In this document: one piece after another, positions 6,550 to 16,114 of the stretch
How positions within the stretch are numbered: the stretch's first letter is position 1
Layout of the letters: every line of letters starts with the position of its first letter
Assembly: GCA_919902985.1 (NCBI GenBank)
Contig: CAKKSC010000067.1
Coordinates: 1 to 43,224 of the forward strand
Direction: 5' to 3'
Origin: Desulfuromonadales bacterium
GTDB lineage: Bacteria > Desulfobacterota > JAENJC01
Length of the DNA: 43,224 nt
Notes under the pieces: model-generated
What the model saw: only the letters and a program-made list of their open reading frames with translations
The model's database searches: none
What the model was told of the DNA's origin: nothing
Translations under genes and position numbers: made by a program

Positions 6550-7137
6550 ATGTCTTTTATTAATTATTCCTCAAAAGAGATCAACTGCAAGATAGTATTT
6601 TATGGGCCAGGGCTTTGCGGCAAGACCACAAACCTTCAGTATGTTTACGGCAAGACCAATCCGGTAGCCAAGGGGAAGATGATCTCTCTGGCCACGGAGA
6701 CTGAGAGGACCCTTTTCTTTGACTTTCTGCCGCTGACCCTTGGGGAAATAAAGGGATTCAAGGTAAGGTTCCATCTGTACACTGTGCCGGGCCAGATATT
6801 TTATGATGCCAGCAGAAAGCTTATCCTCAAAGGTGTTGACGGAGTCGTGTTCGTTGCTGATTCCCAGGTTGAGAGGATGGAGGCCAATATAGAGAGTTTT
6901 GAAAACCTGGCAGTCAACCTGAAAGAGCAGGGTTATGACCTTGATAAGATCCCTTGTGTTGTTCAGTACAATAAGAGAGACCTACCTAACGCTGCGCCTT
7001 TGGAAGAGTTAAGGAATCTCCTCAATCCGAAAGGCATCCCGGAGTTTGAGGCGTGTGCCGCTACAGGGGAAGGTGTGTTTGAGACATTGAAGGGGATCTC
7101 AAAACTTGTACTGACAGAATTAAAGAAGGGACGCTGA
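6550..7137 (+). CDS. mglA: MglA-like small GTPase
   Basis: A 195-residue Ras-like GTPase of the bacterial MglA family, the polarity switch for gliding and type IV pili in Myxococcus. The P-loop GPGLCGKTT lies at about 19-27, the family-specific TVPGQ replaces the usual DxxGQ, and the NKRD guanine-specificity motif is near residue 137. [18 protein letters not shown] gives the switch region. MglB directly precedes it. In this genome the likely client is the Glt-like complex at 31-41 kb, which is inference from co-occurrence. Confidence 0.95.
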   Translation: MSFINYSSKEINCKIVFYGPGLCGKTTNLQYVYGKTNPVAKGKMISLATETERTLFFDFLPLTLGEIKGFKVRFHLYTVPGQIFYDASRKLILKGVDGVVFVADSQVERMEANIESFENLAVNLKEQGYDLDKIPCVVQYNKRDLPNAAPLEELRNLLNPKGIPEFEACAATGEGVFETLKGISKLVLTELKKGR

Positions 7138-7193
7138 CCCCATTTTTGCTCTTGACATCTCCTGATAATTAAATATACTTAGGGACTTAGAAA

Positions 7194-7462
7194 TTACAAA
7201 TATACCTCTTTAGGACTTATACTTCTATCCCACCACTGCAACTCTGGAGCGCGTTGCAAACGTTGTTCGAGTTTCGCTTTCTCCCTTATACACACTTTGA
7301 CTCCCTTCTCATATAATGCATCCAACAGACCCACTGCGTGCATATCCCTTTCCAGCAAAAGCTGGAAGTTCTATTCAGCACTGTATCCACACTGTCCAGG
7401 AGATATCCGTTCCACGACTTCTCCAAAAAACCGCGGAAATCTGTTGAAAAAATAACTGCCAT
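7194..7462 (-). pseudogene. Frameshifted remnant, transposase-like C-terminus
   Basis: Two minus-strand frames join into one plausible protein segment. The first reads MAVIFSTDFRGFLEKSWNG, then LLDSVDTVLN, from ATG 7460-7462. After a frame change near 7365 the second reads LLLERDMHAVGLLDALYEKG and ends with WWDRSISPKEVYL before a TAA at 7194-7196. It reads like the 3' end of a transposase, though I cannot name the family. A frameshift and lack of an upstream half mark it as a relic. Confidence 0.45.
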
Positions 7463-7524
7463 CTGTTAACTTCTTATGCGCAACACGCGCGTCTAACTAT
7501 ATCAATAATAAAAGGAGATATCCC

Positions 7525-8541
7525 TTGACCCACGATCTGATCATACTGTTTTTCTCCTTACTCGTAATTATTGTAGCCGCCGAGATATTCACCAATGCCA
7601 TTGAGTCCCTTGGCGCAAAGCTTAAGTTCTCTGAAGGAGTTACAGGGAGCATATTTGCAGCCGTAGGCACTGCCCTCCCTGAGACGATGGTCCCGCTGGT
7701 CGCCATATTTGCGGGGAACTCCGCACATGTCAGCGAAGAGGTCGGTGTTGGAGCCATCCTGGGCGCTCCATTCATGCTTTCTACCCTGGCCATGTTCCTT
7801 GTTGGAACGGCTGCGCTGGTATTTAAGGAGAGGCGTAGAAAGGCCCATATCGAGCCTGAGCCAACCGGATACAAGCGAGACCTTCAGTTTTTCCTCTTTG
7901 TCTTTTCTCTGGCCTTCTTTGTTGCCTTTACTCCTGTGGACTGGCGCATATTGAGGGTGTTTGTTGCCATTGTCCTTGTCCTCTCCTATTTTTACTATGT
8001 AATGGAAACCATAGAGGCCAGCGAGGCGCTTGCTAAAGAGGGACATGCGACAGAGGAGAGCAAGAACCTTTACATATCTGCCATATTCAAAGACCACATG
8101 TTCTTTGTGGTGGTCCAGCTCTTTATTGCCTTGGCCCTCATAATTGCCGGGGCCAAGGGGTTTGTCGGAGGCGTCGAGCACCTGGCTGAGCTGCTCCAGA
8201 TCCCCGTCATCGCCCTTTCCCTTCTTATAGTCCCTATCGCCACAGAACTCCCTGAAAAGGTGAACAGCATCCTCTGGATAAGACAGGGAAAGGATACTAT
8301 GGCTGTAGGAAACATCACCGGCGCCATGGTATTCCAGGGGAGCGTCCTCCCTGCAATTGGTATATTCCTTACCCCCTGGACATTGAACCTCACTGTTACG
8401 GCAAGCAGTGTTATTACACTTCTGGCGGCTGTATGGCTTTATATTTTTGCCGTCAGAAAGATACAGATGACGCCGCCAAAACTTATTATCAACGGAATAC
8501 TTTATGTGACGTTCGTTACTATTGTCTTAGTGAATATATAG
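7525..8541 (+). CDS. Sodium/calcium exchanger family protein
   Basis: A 338-residue inner-membrane antiporter of the cation/Ca2+ exchanger superfamily. The two inverted alpha repeats are clear: GTALPETMVP near residue 51 and ATELPEKVNS near residue 242, each followed by an N/G-rich helix (GAILGAPFML; GNITGAMVFQGS). About ten hydrophobic segments are seen, with a charged loop at 100-120. It begins with TTG at 7525, supported by AAAGGAGA seven bases before. Exact ion use cannot be told; relatives exchange Ca2+ or other cations for Na+ or H+. It stands alone between a relic and trxB. Confidence 0.85.
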   Translation: MTHDLIILFFSLLVIIVAAEIFTNAIESLGAKLKFSEGVTGSIFAAVGTALPETMVPLVAIFAGNSAHVSEEVGVGAILGAPFMLSTLAMFLVGTAALVFKERRRKAHIEPEPTGYKRDLQFFLFVFSLAFFVAFTPVDWRILRVFVAIVLVLSYFYYVMETIEASEALAKEGHATEESKNLYISAIFKDHMFFVVVQLFIALALIIAGAKGFVGGVEHLAELLQIPVIALSLLIVPIATELPEKVNSILWIRQGKDTMAVGNITGAMVFQGSVLPAIGIFLTPWTLNLTVTASSVITLLAAVWLYIFAVRKIQMTPPKLIINGILYVTFVTIVLVNI

Positions 8542-8544
8542 TTT

Positions 8545-8630
8545 ACCCCATCCCCACCCTGACCCTCCCCTTGAAGGGGAGGGAATAAATATTCTCCCTC
8601 TCCATCAGGGAGAGGGTTGGGGTGAGGGTG
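8545..8630. repeat. CCCTGACCCTCCCC-type hairpin repeat
   Basis: CCCCATCCCCACCCTGACCC with CCTCCCCTTGAAGGGGAGG forms the left arm; CCCTCTCCATCAGGGAGAGGG and TTGGGGTGAGGG form the right arm, giving two small hairpins inside one long imperfect inverted repeat. The same family occurs at 2009-2050. It fills most of the 108-base gap before trxB and ends eight bases before its ribosome-binding site. Confidence 0.7.
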
Positions 8631-8649
8631 TGATTTTCCAGGAGGTAAT

Positions 8650-9567
8650 ATGTCAGACATCTATGACGTGATAATTATCGGCGGAGGACCGGCAGGGCTG
8701 ACTGCTGGGATTTACTGCGCCAGGGGCAGATTCAAGACACTAATGCTGGAAAAGCTGATATCCGGCGGGCAGGTGATGACCGCCTTTATGATAGAAAACT
8801 ACCCAGGCTTTCCTGAAGGGATACAGGGGCCTGAACTCATGGAAAAGTTTATCGAGCAGGGCAAAAGGTTTGGCCTTGAAACAGACAGCGGGACAGTTGA
8901 AAAGATAACGGTCGAAGAGGATATTAAGCTGATCCACCTTGAGGATAGGACCATAAAGTGCAAAGCTGTGATAATAGCTTCAGGCGCTGCACCCATCAAG
9001 CTTAACATCCCGGGGGAAGGGCTGTATGTCGGGCGCGGCGTCTCTTACTGCGCGACATGCGATGGGGCATTCTTCAGAAACCAGGAGGTAGCCGTCATTG
9101 GAGGAGGCAATTCAGCCCTGTCGGAGGCCTTTTTCCTGACCAGGTTTGCCAGCAGGGTCCATATAATCCACAGGCGTGACAAGCTCAGGGCTGATGCCAT
9201 TGTTCAGGAAGAGGCCCACGCCAATCCAAAGATAACCTTCATCTTGGATACAGTAGTTGATTCAGTGGAGGGCGATGACTCTGGAATGACCAGACTAAAA
9301 GTAAGGAACATAAAGAGCGGGGCGACATCAGAACTTCCGGCCCAAGGGGTCTTTATATATGTCGGGATGCACCCAAATACCGAATTCCTAAAGGGTTTTG
9401 TTGAACTTACTCCTGACGGGTATATTGTTGCAGATGAGGAGGGGAGGACTTCTATCCCGGGGATATTTGCAGCAGGGGATGTGAGGAAGAAGGAATTGAG
9501 GCAGATTGCAACAGCAGTAGGAGATGGTGCATCAGTGTCGTTTACTGTGGAGAAATACCTTAAATGA
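8650..9567 (+). CDS. trxB: Thioredoxin reductase
   Basis: An FAD- and NADPH-dependent flavoprotein of 305 residues that reduces thioredoxin. The N-terminal FAD-binding GGGPAG (11-16), redox pair C134-A-T-C137 in VSYCATCDGAFF, NADPH-binding GGGNSA and C-terminal FAD motif GIFAAGDVR are all present. AGGAGGT precedes the ATG. The stop overlaps the gpsA start by four bases (ATGA), so both are co-translated. Confidence 0.95.
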   Translation: MSDIYDVIIIGGGPAGLTAGIYCARGRFKTLMLEKLISGGQVMTAFMIENYPGFPEGIQGPELMEKFIEQGKRFGLETDSGTVEKITVEEDIKLIHLEDRTIKCKAVIIASGAAPIKLNIPGEGLYVGRGVSYCATCDGAFFRNQEVAVIGGGNSALSEAFFLTRFASRVHIIHRRDKLRADAIVQEEAHANPKITFILDTVVDSVEGDDSGMTRLKVRNIKSGATSELPAQGVFIYVGMHPNTEFLKGFVELTPDGYIVADEEGRTSIPGIFAAGDVRKKELRQIATAVGDGASVSFTVEKYLK

Positions 9568-10565
9568 AGATCGGTGTCATAGGCGCAGGAAGCTGGGGAA
9601 CCACAATCGCGGACATGCTGGCCTTAAACGGCCATGACGTTACTCTCTGGGTCTACGAAGCAGACCTCTGCGATAGGATGAGGGACAGGGGCGAAAATGA
9701 CCTCTACCTGCCGGGATTTGCCCTTTCAAAAAATATAAAATTCATGAACTCACTCGAAGATGCTGTGTCAGGGATGGAGATGGTGGTATCCGCCGCCCCT
9801 GCCCAGGTGGTAAGAAGAGTTGTTTCAAAGGCGGTCCCGTATATTTCTGCAACCACCATAATAGTCAGTCTCTCCAAGGGGATAGAGGAAGGGACCCTTA
9901 TGCTGATGAGTGACCTTCTGAAAGAGACCCTGCCCAAATCCCTGAATAAAAATCTCTGCTTTCTTTCAGGGCCAAGTTTTGCGAAAGAGGTCGCATTGAA
10001 GTTGCCAACTGCGGTAGTTATTGCATCCGGGAACAAAGAGGCAGCGCAGAAGGCCCAGAAGGTCTTTTCAACACCGTATTTCAGGATATATACCCATGAC
10101 GACGTGACAGGAGTTGAGCTCGGAGGCGCTGTAAAGAACGTCATAGCCATCGCAACGGGAATAGCCGATGGCCTTGGCTTTGGATACAACAGCCGGGCAG
10201 CCCTCATAACCAGGGGACTGGCAGAGATAGCAAGACTTGGGGCAAAGATGGGGGCAAATCCCCTTACCTTCTCAGGCCTGGCCGGACTCGGCGATCTGGT
10301 ATTGACCTGCACAGGTGAGCTTTCTAGGAACAGGACAGTGGGGTATAAGATTGGAAAAGGGGCGACCCTTAAAGAGGTCACAGACGGCATGAATATGGTG
10401 GCCGAAGGGATTGCCACATCCAAGGCTGTTCACTATCTCTCAAAAAAGATCGGCATAGAGATGCCGATAACAGAACATGTCTATAAAATCCTATATGAAG
10501 GGCTTCCTGCAAAGGATGCCGTGATCAACCTCATGTCTAGAGACCTCAAGAGAGAGGTGGAATAA
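9564..10565 (+). CDS. gpsA: Glycerol-3-phosphate dehydrogenase [NAD(P)+]
   Basis: This cytosolic enzyme (333 aa) reduces dihydroxyacetone phosphate to sn-glycerol 3-phosphate, the backbone for phospholipids. The N-terminal Rossmann motif GAGSWGTTIA, the central SGPSFAKEV and the catalytic-lysine segment GAVKNVIAIATGIADGL are visible, followed by the GLAGLGDLVLTC signature. It overlaps trxB by four bases. Its lipid role matches psd and pssA elsewhere in the window, though those genes are in a separate operon. Confidence 0.96.
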   Translation: MKIGVIGAGSWGTTIADMLALNGHDVTLWVYEADLCDRMRDRGENDLYLPGFALSKNIKFMNSLEDAVSGMEMVVSAAPAQVVRRVVSKAVPYISATTIIVSLSKGIEEGTLMLMSDLLKETLPKSLNKNLCFLSGPSFAKEVALKLPTAVVIASGNKEAAQKAQKVFSTPYFRIYTHDDVTGVELGGAVKNVIAIATGIADGLGFGYNSRAALITRGLAEIARLGAKMGANPLTFSGLAGLGDLVLTCTGELSRNRTVGYKIGKGATLKEVTDGMNMVAEGIATSKAVHYLSKKIGIEMPITEHVYKILYEGLPAKDAVINLMSRDLKREVE

Positions 10566-10586
10566 TAGGTACAAAGTGGAGATATC

Positions 10587-10614
10587 GAAACACCTCCACT
10601 CGCGCGGGGAAAAC
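10587..10614. repeat. Solitary sequence resembling a type I-E CRISPR repeat
   Basis: A 28-base stretch whose reverse complement begins GTTTTCCCCGCGCGAG and ends GTGGAGGTGTTTC. This has the length and layout of type I-E CRISPR repeats (G/C stem around GCGA, terminal GTGTTTC), with two stem positions changed. Only one clear copy is present. ACCTCCAGTC at 10650-10659 repeats ten bases of it, 58 bases away. No cas gene is in the window. The rest of the gap to 10721 is featureless. Confidence 0.3.
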
Positions 10615-10721
10615 TTCCATAACATCATCTGCTATTGGAGAGAAGTAGAACCTCCAGTCAAAATCCTGTCCAGTCAAACCTTTGTGTCCTCTGTCGTATT
10701 TCCTTGAGCATTTCATCCTCT

Positions 10722-11564
10722 TTAAAAGCGCAAAACTGCTATTATTCCTTGCCCGCCTGGCAGAGAGATCGGTAGCAGGTAGACGCTGCCGGTATCCTTC
10801 CTCTTATGCAGGTAAACTATGCTTTTACCGGCCACTATTCCTATGACTGCTCCGGCAAAGACGTCCGAGGCCCAGTGCTTGTCTCCATAAATCCTCTGGA
10901 TACCGACCATGGAGGCGAGACCATAGGCCGTTACATCAACTACAGGATTGTCATATTCCTCGGCAAAGACCGAGGCGATTGAAAAGACGCTTATGGTATG
11001 CCCTGACGGCATGGCGGTGTGGTCTGAATCGGTTGAGAAAGACGAGTATCGTGTGCTTCCATCCTCCATATATGGCCTTGACCGTCCGATCCCTATCTTG
11101 GCCGCCGTTCCTACAGTATTTGCGACGATAAATGATTCAAGGGACAGAAGGGCCGTCTCCTGCATCTTTTCGTTCCCGATGAAGTAGCCGCTACCCCCAT
11201 ATATGGCAAGGAAGCCGAGGTCATACAACCCGTCTCCAAAGTTTGCCGCTACCTCGGAGATGTCGTCTCGGGATGAGGTCCTTCGGTCCTGGAAATAGCT
11301 CCTTATTTTCTCATCCTGGCTGTACATTGCTGCACCGGCGCCGATGATGCCGAATGTGATGAGGGCGCTCTTCTTCTCCATCCTCGAAGGAGAGGTGACT
11401 GCATAGGTGACGTCCTCCTTCAGGTTCCTGAAAAGCGAATACCTTTCCTCTGCATTGGCGCTGCCGAAAAACATCAGGAGCACAATTACGGAAATAAGGA
11501 ATGCTGGAATGACCTTTATTGGATTCCCCCCTGCGCTGGCTGTTATTTTCATCTTTATTGACAT
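10722..11564 (-). CDS. Secreted PAP2-family phosphatase
   Basis: A 280-residue protein with a type 2 phosphatidic acid phosphatase domain facing the periplasm. The three phosphatase motifs are present: KIGIGRSRP, the PSGHT core, and IYGDKHWASDV with the catalytic His. An N-terminal signal segment ends in FFGSANA-EE. I start at ATG 11562-11564 because AAAGGAGG stands eight bases upstream; a longer frame to 11696 would begin inside the leuA terminator and is not credible. Substrate is unknown: lipid phosphates such as undecaprenyl or phosphatidylglycerol phosphate are possible. It lies downstream of leuA beyond a terminator, so it is probably transcribed separately. Confidence 0.85.
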   Translation of the reverse strand: MSIKMKITASAGGNPIKVIPAFLISVIVLLMFFGSANAEERYSLFRNLKEDVTYAVTSPSRMEKKSALITFGIIGAGAAMYSQDEKIRSYFQDRRTSSRDDISEVAANFGDGLYDLGFLAIYGGSGYFIGNEKMQETALLSLESFIVANTVGTAAKIGIGRSRPYMEDGSTRYSSFSTDSDHTAMPSGHTISVFSIASVFAEEYDNPVVDVTAYGLASMVGIQRIYGDKHWASDVFAGAVIGIVAGKSIVYLHKRKDTGSVYLLPISLPGGQGIIAVLRF

Positions 11565-11644
11565 GTATAAACCTCCTTTATCTATCCATCCCCTCAAAAA
11601 GAGGTCAATAACATCTGCCATGCCATGGATGAGAATCTTACCAA

Positions 11645-11678
11645 AATAAAAAAACCCCTGCATGATCTTTGCAGGGGC
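11645..11678 (-). terminator. Rho-independent terminator of the ilvC-leuA operon
   Basis: On the minus strand CCCCTGCA and TGCAGGGG form a perfect 8-bp stem around a 7-base loop (11655-11677), followed by seven T residues. It starts 36 bases after the leuA stop codon. Confidence 0.88.
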
Positions 11679-11713
11679 AATCTGTTTTCTTTGCAAAGGG
11701 TTTCTGTCAATGC

Positions 11714-13249
11714 CTATGGCAGATCGGTCCAGGTCTTTTTCTTCCTGTACTCAAGCTTGTTCAAGGCATTTATATAAGCCTTGGCTGAGGCAACGATGAT
11801 GTCAGTATCGGTTCCCTGGCCTATAGCTGTTTTACCGCCTTCCTCAAGCCTCACAGTAACCCCGCCCTGGGCATCGGTTCCACCTGTTATGGCGTCAACA
11901 GAATAACGTAAAAGCTTGCTTTTAGTCTTTGTTATTGTCGCAATAGTCTTAAAAACAGCATCCACAGGCCCTACACCAAAGCCAGCCTTCAATACCTTCT
12001 TATCATCTACCTCCAGTTCTACGGTAGCCGTTGGCACAGTAACGCTTCCGCTGGATACATTCAGGTATATAAGTTTGATCTTATCCGGTATTCTCAGGAC
12101 CTCATCGGCTACTATGGCATCCAGGTCCTCATCAAATATCTCCTTCTTCTGGTCTGCAAGCTTCTTGAACCTCTCGAAGGCAAGTTCTAAATCCTTTTCC
12201 GAGAGGTCATACCCCAACTCTTTCAGACGCGCCTTAAATGCATGTCTGCCTGAATGTTTACCAAGTACAATAGCGCTCTGAGATACTCCAACCGACTCTG
12301 GAGTCATTATCTCGTATGTTGCCTTCTCCTTAAGCATCCCGTCCTGATGAATACCTGCCTCATGGGCGAAGGCATTGGCGCCAACAACCGCTTTGTTCGG
12401 CTGAACGACTATTCCTGTTATATGGCTCACAAGGCGGCTTGTGGAATAAAGCTGTTCTGTGACGATATCAGTATCGAAACCAAACAACGCCTTCCTTGTC
12501 TTAAGGGCCATCACTATCTCTTCAAGGGAGGCATTCCCTGCCCTCTCTCCAATCCCGTTTATAGTGCATTCAACCTGTCCGGCCCCGTTCTGGATTGCGG
12601 CAAGGGAGTTGGCCACTGCCAGGCCAAGATCGTTGTGACAGTGGACTGAGATGACTGCCTTCCCGATATTCGGAACGTGCTCCTTCAGGTACTTTATCAG
12701 GTTCCCGAATTCAGAAGGTATCGCATAACCCACCGTATCAGGAATGTTTACCGTTTTTGCCCCGGCAGAAATAACTGCCGCTACAACCTTGGACAGATAT
12801 GCCTTATCGCTGCGGACCGCATCCTCTGCGGAAAACTCAACATTCTCAGTATATTTACAGGCATATTTCACGGCCCTTACAGCAGCCTCCAGAACCTCTT
12901 CCCTGCTTTTCTTCAACTTATACTTAAGGTGTATGTCGGAGGTGGCAAGGAAAGTATGTATCCTCGGTTTTTTTGCGTGTTTCAGCGCCTCCCATGCCCT
13001 GTCTATATCCTTTTCGTTGGCCCTGGCAAGGCCCGCAACCTCACAGCGAGGCACAGCCTTGGCTATACGCCTTACAGCCTCAAAATCGCCCTCTGATGCG
13101 ATTGGGAAGCCGGCTTCTATAACATCTACGCCCAGCTTCTCCAACTGCTTGGCAACCCTGAGCTTCTCATCAATGTTCATAGAGGCCCCGGGAGACTGCT
13201 CACCGTCACGCAGGGTCGTATCAAATATCTTTATAAATTTCTTTTTCAT
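11714..13249 (-). CDS. leuA: 2-isopropylmalate synthase
   Basis: This enzyme condenses acetyl-CoA with 2-oxoisovalerate, the first step of leucine synthesis. The 511 residues are the full-length form: a TIM barrel with [15 protein letters not shown] near the N-terminus, the HCHNDLG metal site, a linker, and the C-terminal allosteric domain (from about 370, including [10 protein letters not shown] and ending [20 protein letters not shown]) that binds leucine. It starts two bases after pssA and is the last gene of ilvC-psd-pssA-leuA, just before the terminator. Confidence 0.95.
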   Translation of the reverse strand: MKKKFIKIFDTTLRDGEQSPGASMNIDEKLRVAKQLEKLGVDVIEAGFPIASEGDFEAVRRIAKAVPRCEVAGLARANEKDIDRAWEALKHAKKPRIHTFLATSDIHLKYKLKKSREEVLEAAVRAVKYACKYTENVEFSAEDAVRSDKAYLSKVVAAVISAGAKTVNIPDTVGYAIPSEFGNLIKYLKEHVPNIGKAVISVHCHNDLGLAVANSLAAIQNGAGQVECTINGIGERAGNASLEEIVMALKTRKALFGFDTDIVTEQLYSTSRLVSHITGIVVQPNKAVVGANAFAHEAGIHQDGMLKEKATYEIMTPESVGVSQSAIVLGKHSGRHAFKARLKELGYDLSEKDLELAFERFKKLADQKKEIFDEDLDAIVADEVLRIPDKIKLIYLNVSSGSVTVPTATVELEVDDKKVLKAGFGVGPVDAVFKTIATITKTKSKLLRYSVDAITGGTDAQGGVTVRLEEGGKTAIGQGTDTDIIVASAKAYINALNKLEYRKKKTWTDLP

Positions 13250-13251
13250 GG

Positions 13252-14022
13252 TTAACCTTTTTTTGCCTCTTCGCCTCTTATCTCCTTCCTCTTTCCGTAA
13301 AACAATAACCCTTCTATTGGTCCTGAAAGGGCATAACCTGCAGCCAGGATAAATAGCATTATCTCATGCTCTGCTATTATCAGGATTAGCAGGATCAGTA
13401 CAACCACAAAGATGTAAAATGGCTGCCTTTTGAAAAGGCTCGGATCTTTGAAACTATAATATTTCACATTGCTGACCATAAGAAAGGCCAGGATGTATGT
13501 TGTGAGGACGATGGTGATATGCTTTGTAGTTCCAGTTCCGCCGAAGTAATAGAACAGCAGAACAGTTGTTGCAATCACACCTGCGGCGGCAGGTGTTGCA
13601 AGGCCGTTGAACCTCTTGGACTCCACCGTTGCGACCTGTATATTGAACCTGGCCAGCCTGAGCGCAGCACATATCACATATGAAAAACCGGCAACCCACC
13701 CGAATTTACCGAATGACTGTAGACCCCAGACATATATCAAGACCCCGGGCGCAACGCCGAATGCCACCAGATCAGCCATAGAGTCGAATTCAATACCGAA
13801 CCTGGAGCTCGTGCCTGTAAGCCTTGCAATCTTTCCATCAAGGCCGTCCAAAACGCCTGATATAAGTATATAAACAGCTGCATCATGGAAGTGGCCGTTA
13901 AATGCTGCGACTATCGCCCTGAAGCCGAAGAAAAGGGAGGCGGCTGTGATAGCATTGGGAAGGATGTAAATCCCCCTCTTTACAGTATCAGCGCCAACAT
14001 CTTCCCTTTTAAATTTCTTCAC
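13252..14022 (-). CDS. pssA: Phosphatidylserine synthase
   Basis: An inner-membrane enzyme (256 aa) that makes phosphatidylserine from CDP-diacylglycerol and serine. The CDP-alcohol phosphotransferase signature is complete: D62-G63-x2-A66-R67-x8-G76-x3-D80-x3-D84. Six or so hydrophobic segments follow. It overlaps psd by four bases (ATGA), matching the two consecutive steps to phosphatidylethanolamine. The C-terminus is charged. Confidence 0.93.
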   Translation of the reverse strand: MKKFKREDVGADTVKRGIYILPNAITAASLFFGFRAIVAAFNGHFHDAAVYILISGVLDGLDGKIARLTGTSSRFGIEFDSMADLVAFGVAPGVLIYVWGLQSFGKFGWVAGFSYVICAALRLARFNIQVATVESKRFNGLATPAAAGVIATTVLLFYYFGGTGTTKHITIVLTTYILAFLMVSNVKYYSFKDPSLFKRQPFYIFVVVLILLILIIAEHEIMLFILAAGYALSGPIEGLLFYGKRKEIRGEEAKKG

Positions 14023-14660
14023 TTCAAATACCCCAGTACGGTTTCTCCAGCCACTACCTTATCTCCTATCTTGACGTTTAAGGTTGACCCGGAAGGGAGG
14101 TAGACGTCAACCCTGGAGCCAAAACGGATAAGCCCCATCCTCTTCCCTTTTTCGACAGTATCCCCAGGTTTCAGATAGCAGACGATCCTTCTTGCTATGA
14201 GACCTGCTATCTGCACAAACATGATCCTCTTCCCGCTGCCTGTATCAAGAATAACTGCGTTCTGTTCGTTATCCATGGAAGCCTTGTCCATATTGGCAGA
14301 TATAAACTTACCCTTGTTGTAAATGACATCCTTAACCTTTCCGCTGTATGGCACCCGGTTTACATGGACATTGAAAACATTCATGAATACGCTTATCTTC
14401 AGGGCTTTTTCCTTCAGATATCTATCCTCCTTAACCTCATCTGCCACAATAATTCTGCCGTCTGCGGGGGATATTACTGCAGATGGGGCCTCGGGAGCAA
14501 ACCTCTCAGGATTTCTGAAGAACCAGAGGACAAATACCGTCAGGAGAGTGAAGAAGATTGCAGGATACCGCACTCCGAAATACCAGAGTGCGGCACTCAG
14601 GATCAGCAGAGGTATCGCAAAGGGAAGTCCCTCCACCGCTATGGGTATATTTTCATTCAT
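14019..14660 (-). CDS. psd: Phosphatidylserine decarboxylase (short form)
   Basis: This pyruvoyl-dependent enzyme (213 aa) converts phosphatidylserine to phosphatidylethanolamine. It is of the short type: two N-terminal membrane helices (about 12-48), ISPADGRI, the FMNVFNVHVNRVPYSG block (92-107), and the self-cleavage pair G181-S182 in RFGSRVDVYLP, whose serine becomes the pyruvoyl group. It lies two bases downstream of ilvC and overlaps pssA. Confidence 0.93.
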   Translation of the reverse strand: MNENIPIAVEGLPFAIPLLILSAALWYFGVRYPAIFFTLLTVFVLWFFRNPERFAPEAPSAVISPADGRIIVADEVKEDRYLKEKALKISVFMNVFNVHVNRVPYSGKVKDVIYNKGKFISANMDKASMDNEQNAVILDTGSGKRIMFVQIAGLIARRIVCYLKPGDTVEKGKRMGLIRFGSRVDVYLPSGSTLNVKIGDKVVAGETVLGYLK

Positions 14661-14662
14661 GA

Positions 14663-15691
<1,029 letters not shown>

Positions 15692-15701
15692 TTAATTATT
15701 A

Positions 15702-15803
15702 TACCAAGTTACTTTCAAATATTAATTTATTGCAATTATGGAAAGCTTACTTGATATTATACCTAAGCCTTCATTTCTTATCATTTGAAGGCGAATTGGT
15801 GTT
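15702..15803 (+). repeat. Structured dispersed repeat, copy C
   Basis: Starts TACCAAGTTACTTTCAA and ends GCGAATTGGTGTT like copies A and B. The central GGGTAT hairpin is eroded, but the third hairpin is kept with a changed pair: GCCTTCA/TGAAGGC here against GCATTCA/TGAATGC in copy A. It lies 25 bases upstream of ilvC. Confidence 0.75.
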
Positions 15804-15889
15804 AAACGGTAATATATACTGCATACAGCGAAATTGGCATTATTGAGTGTGATGCAGAATATCAAAATATGTACCTAAACTCAAGATTT

Positions 15890-15958
15890 TTATATGGACG
15901 GAAATAATCTCCCTTGAAATGTCCCCATTAACCATGATACAGTTTCTTTGAGTTTCAT
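15890..15958 (-). pseudogene. 5' remnant of a transposase-like gene
   Basis: A 22-codon frame reading MKLKETVSWLMGTFQGRLFP and ending in SI has a perfect AAGGAGG five bases before its ATG and stops at TAA. The start resembles the N-terminus of transposases found in such genomes, cut after about 20 residues. Together with the repeats on both sides it marks the 15.7-16.1 kb gap as insertion debris. Confidence 0.35.
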
Positions 15959-16066
15959 CGGTGCCTCCTTGCTTTAAGCCTTCTGGATAAAGGTATTATA
16001 GCATGTATGGCCCTGCTAAACTCATATTTTCAACACTTTAAGATGTATTCAGCTTTCTATATATAG

Positions 16067-16080
16067 TTTTGCAAGAAGCT
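16067..16080 (+). repeat. Lone terminus of the MITE-like element
   Basis: TTTTGCAAGAAGCT matches 13 of 14 bases of the terminal repeat of the element at 4430-4558. No partner terminus is found nearby. Bases 15804-15889 and 15959-16066 hold nothing else I recognise. Confidence 0.4.
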
Positions 16081-16114
16081 CAAGAAATAAGGGATTTAAG
16101 AAAGGAATTTTACT

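Noticed and set aside
11565-11696. N-terminal extension of the PAP2 protein to 11696
   Set aside because: It would start inside the leuA terminator, while a strong ribosome-binding site precedes ATG 11564 and a signal peptide begins there.
12254-13352. Plus-strand frames opposite leuA
   Set aside because: Shadows of a full-length, conserved leuA on the minus strand.
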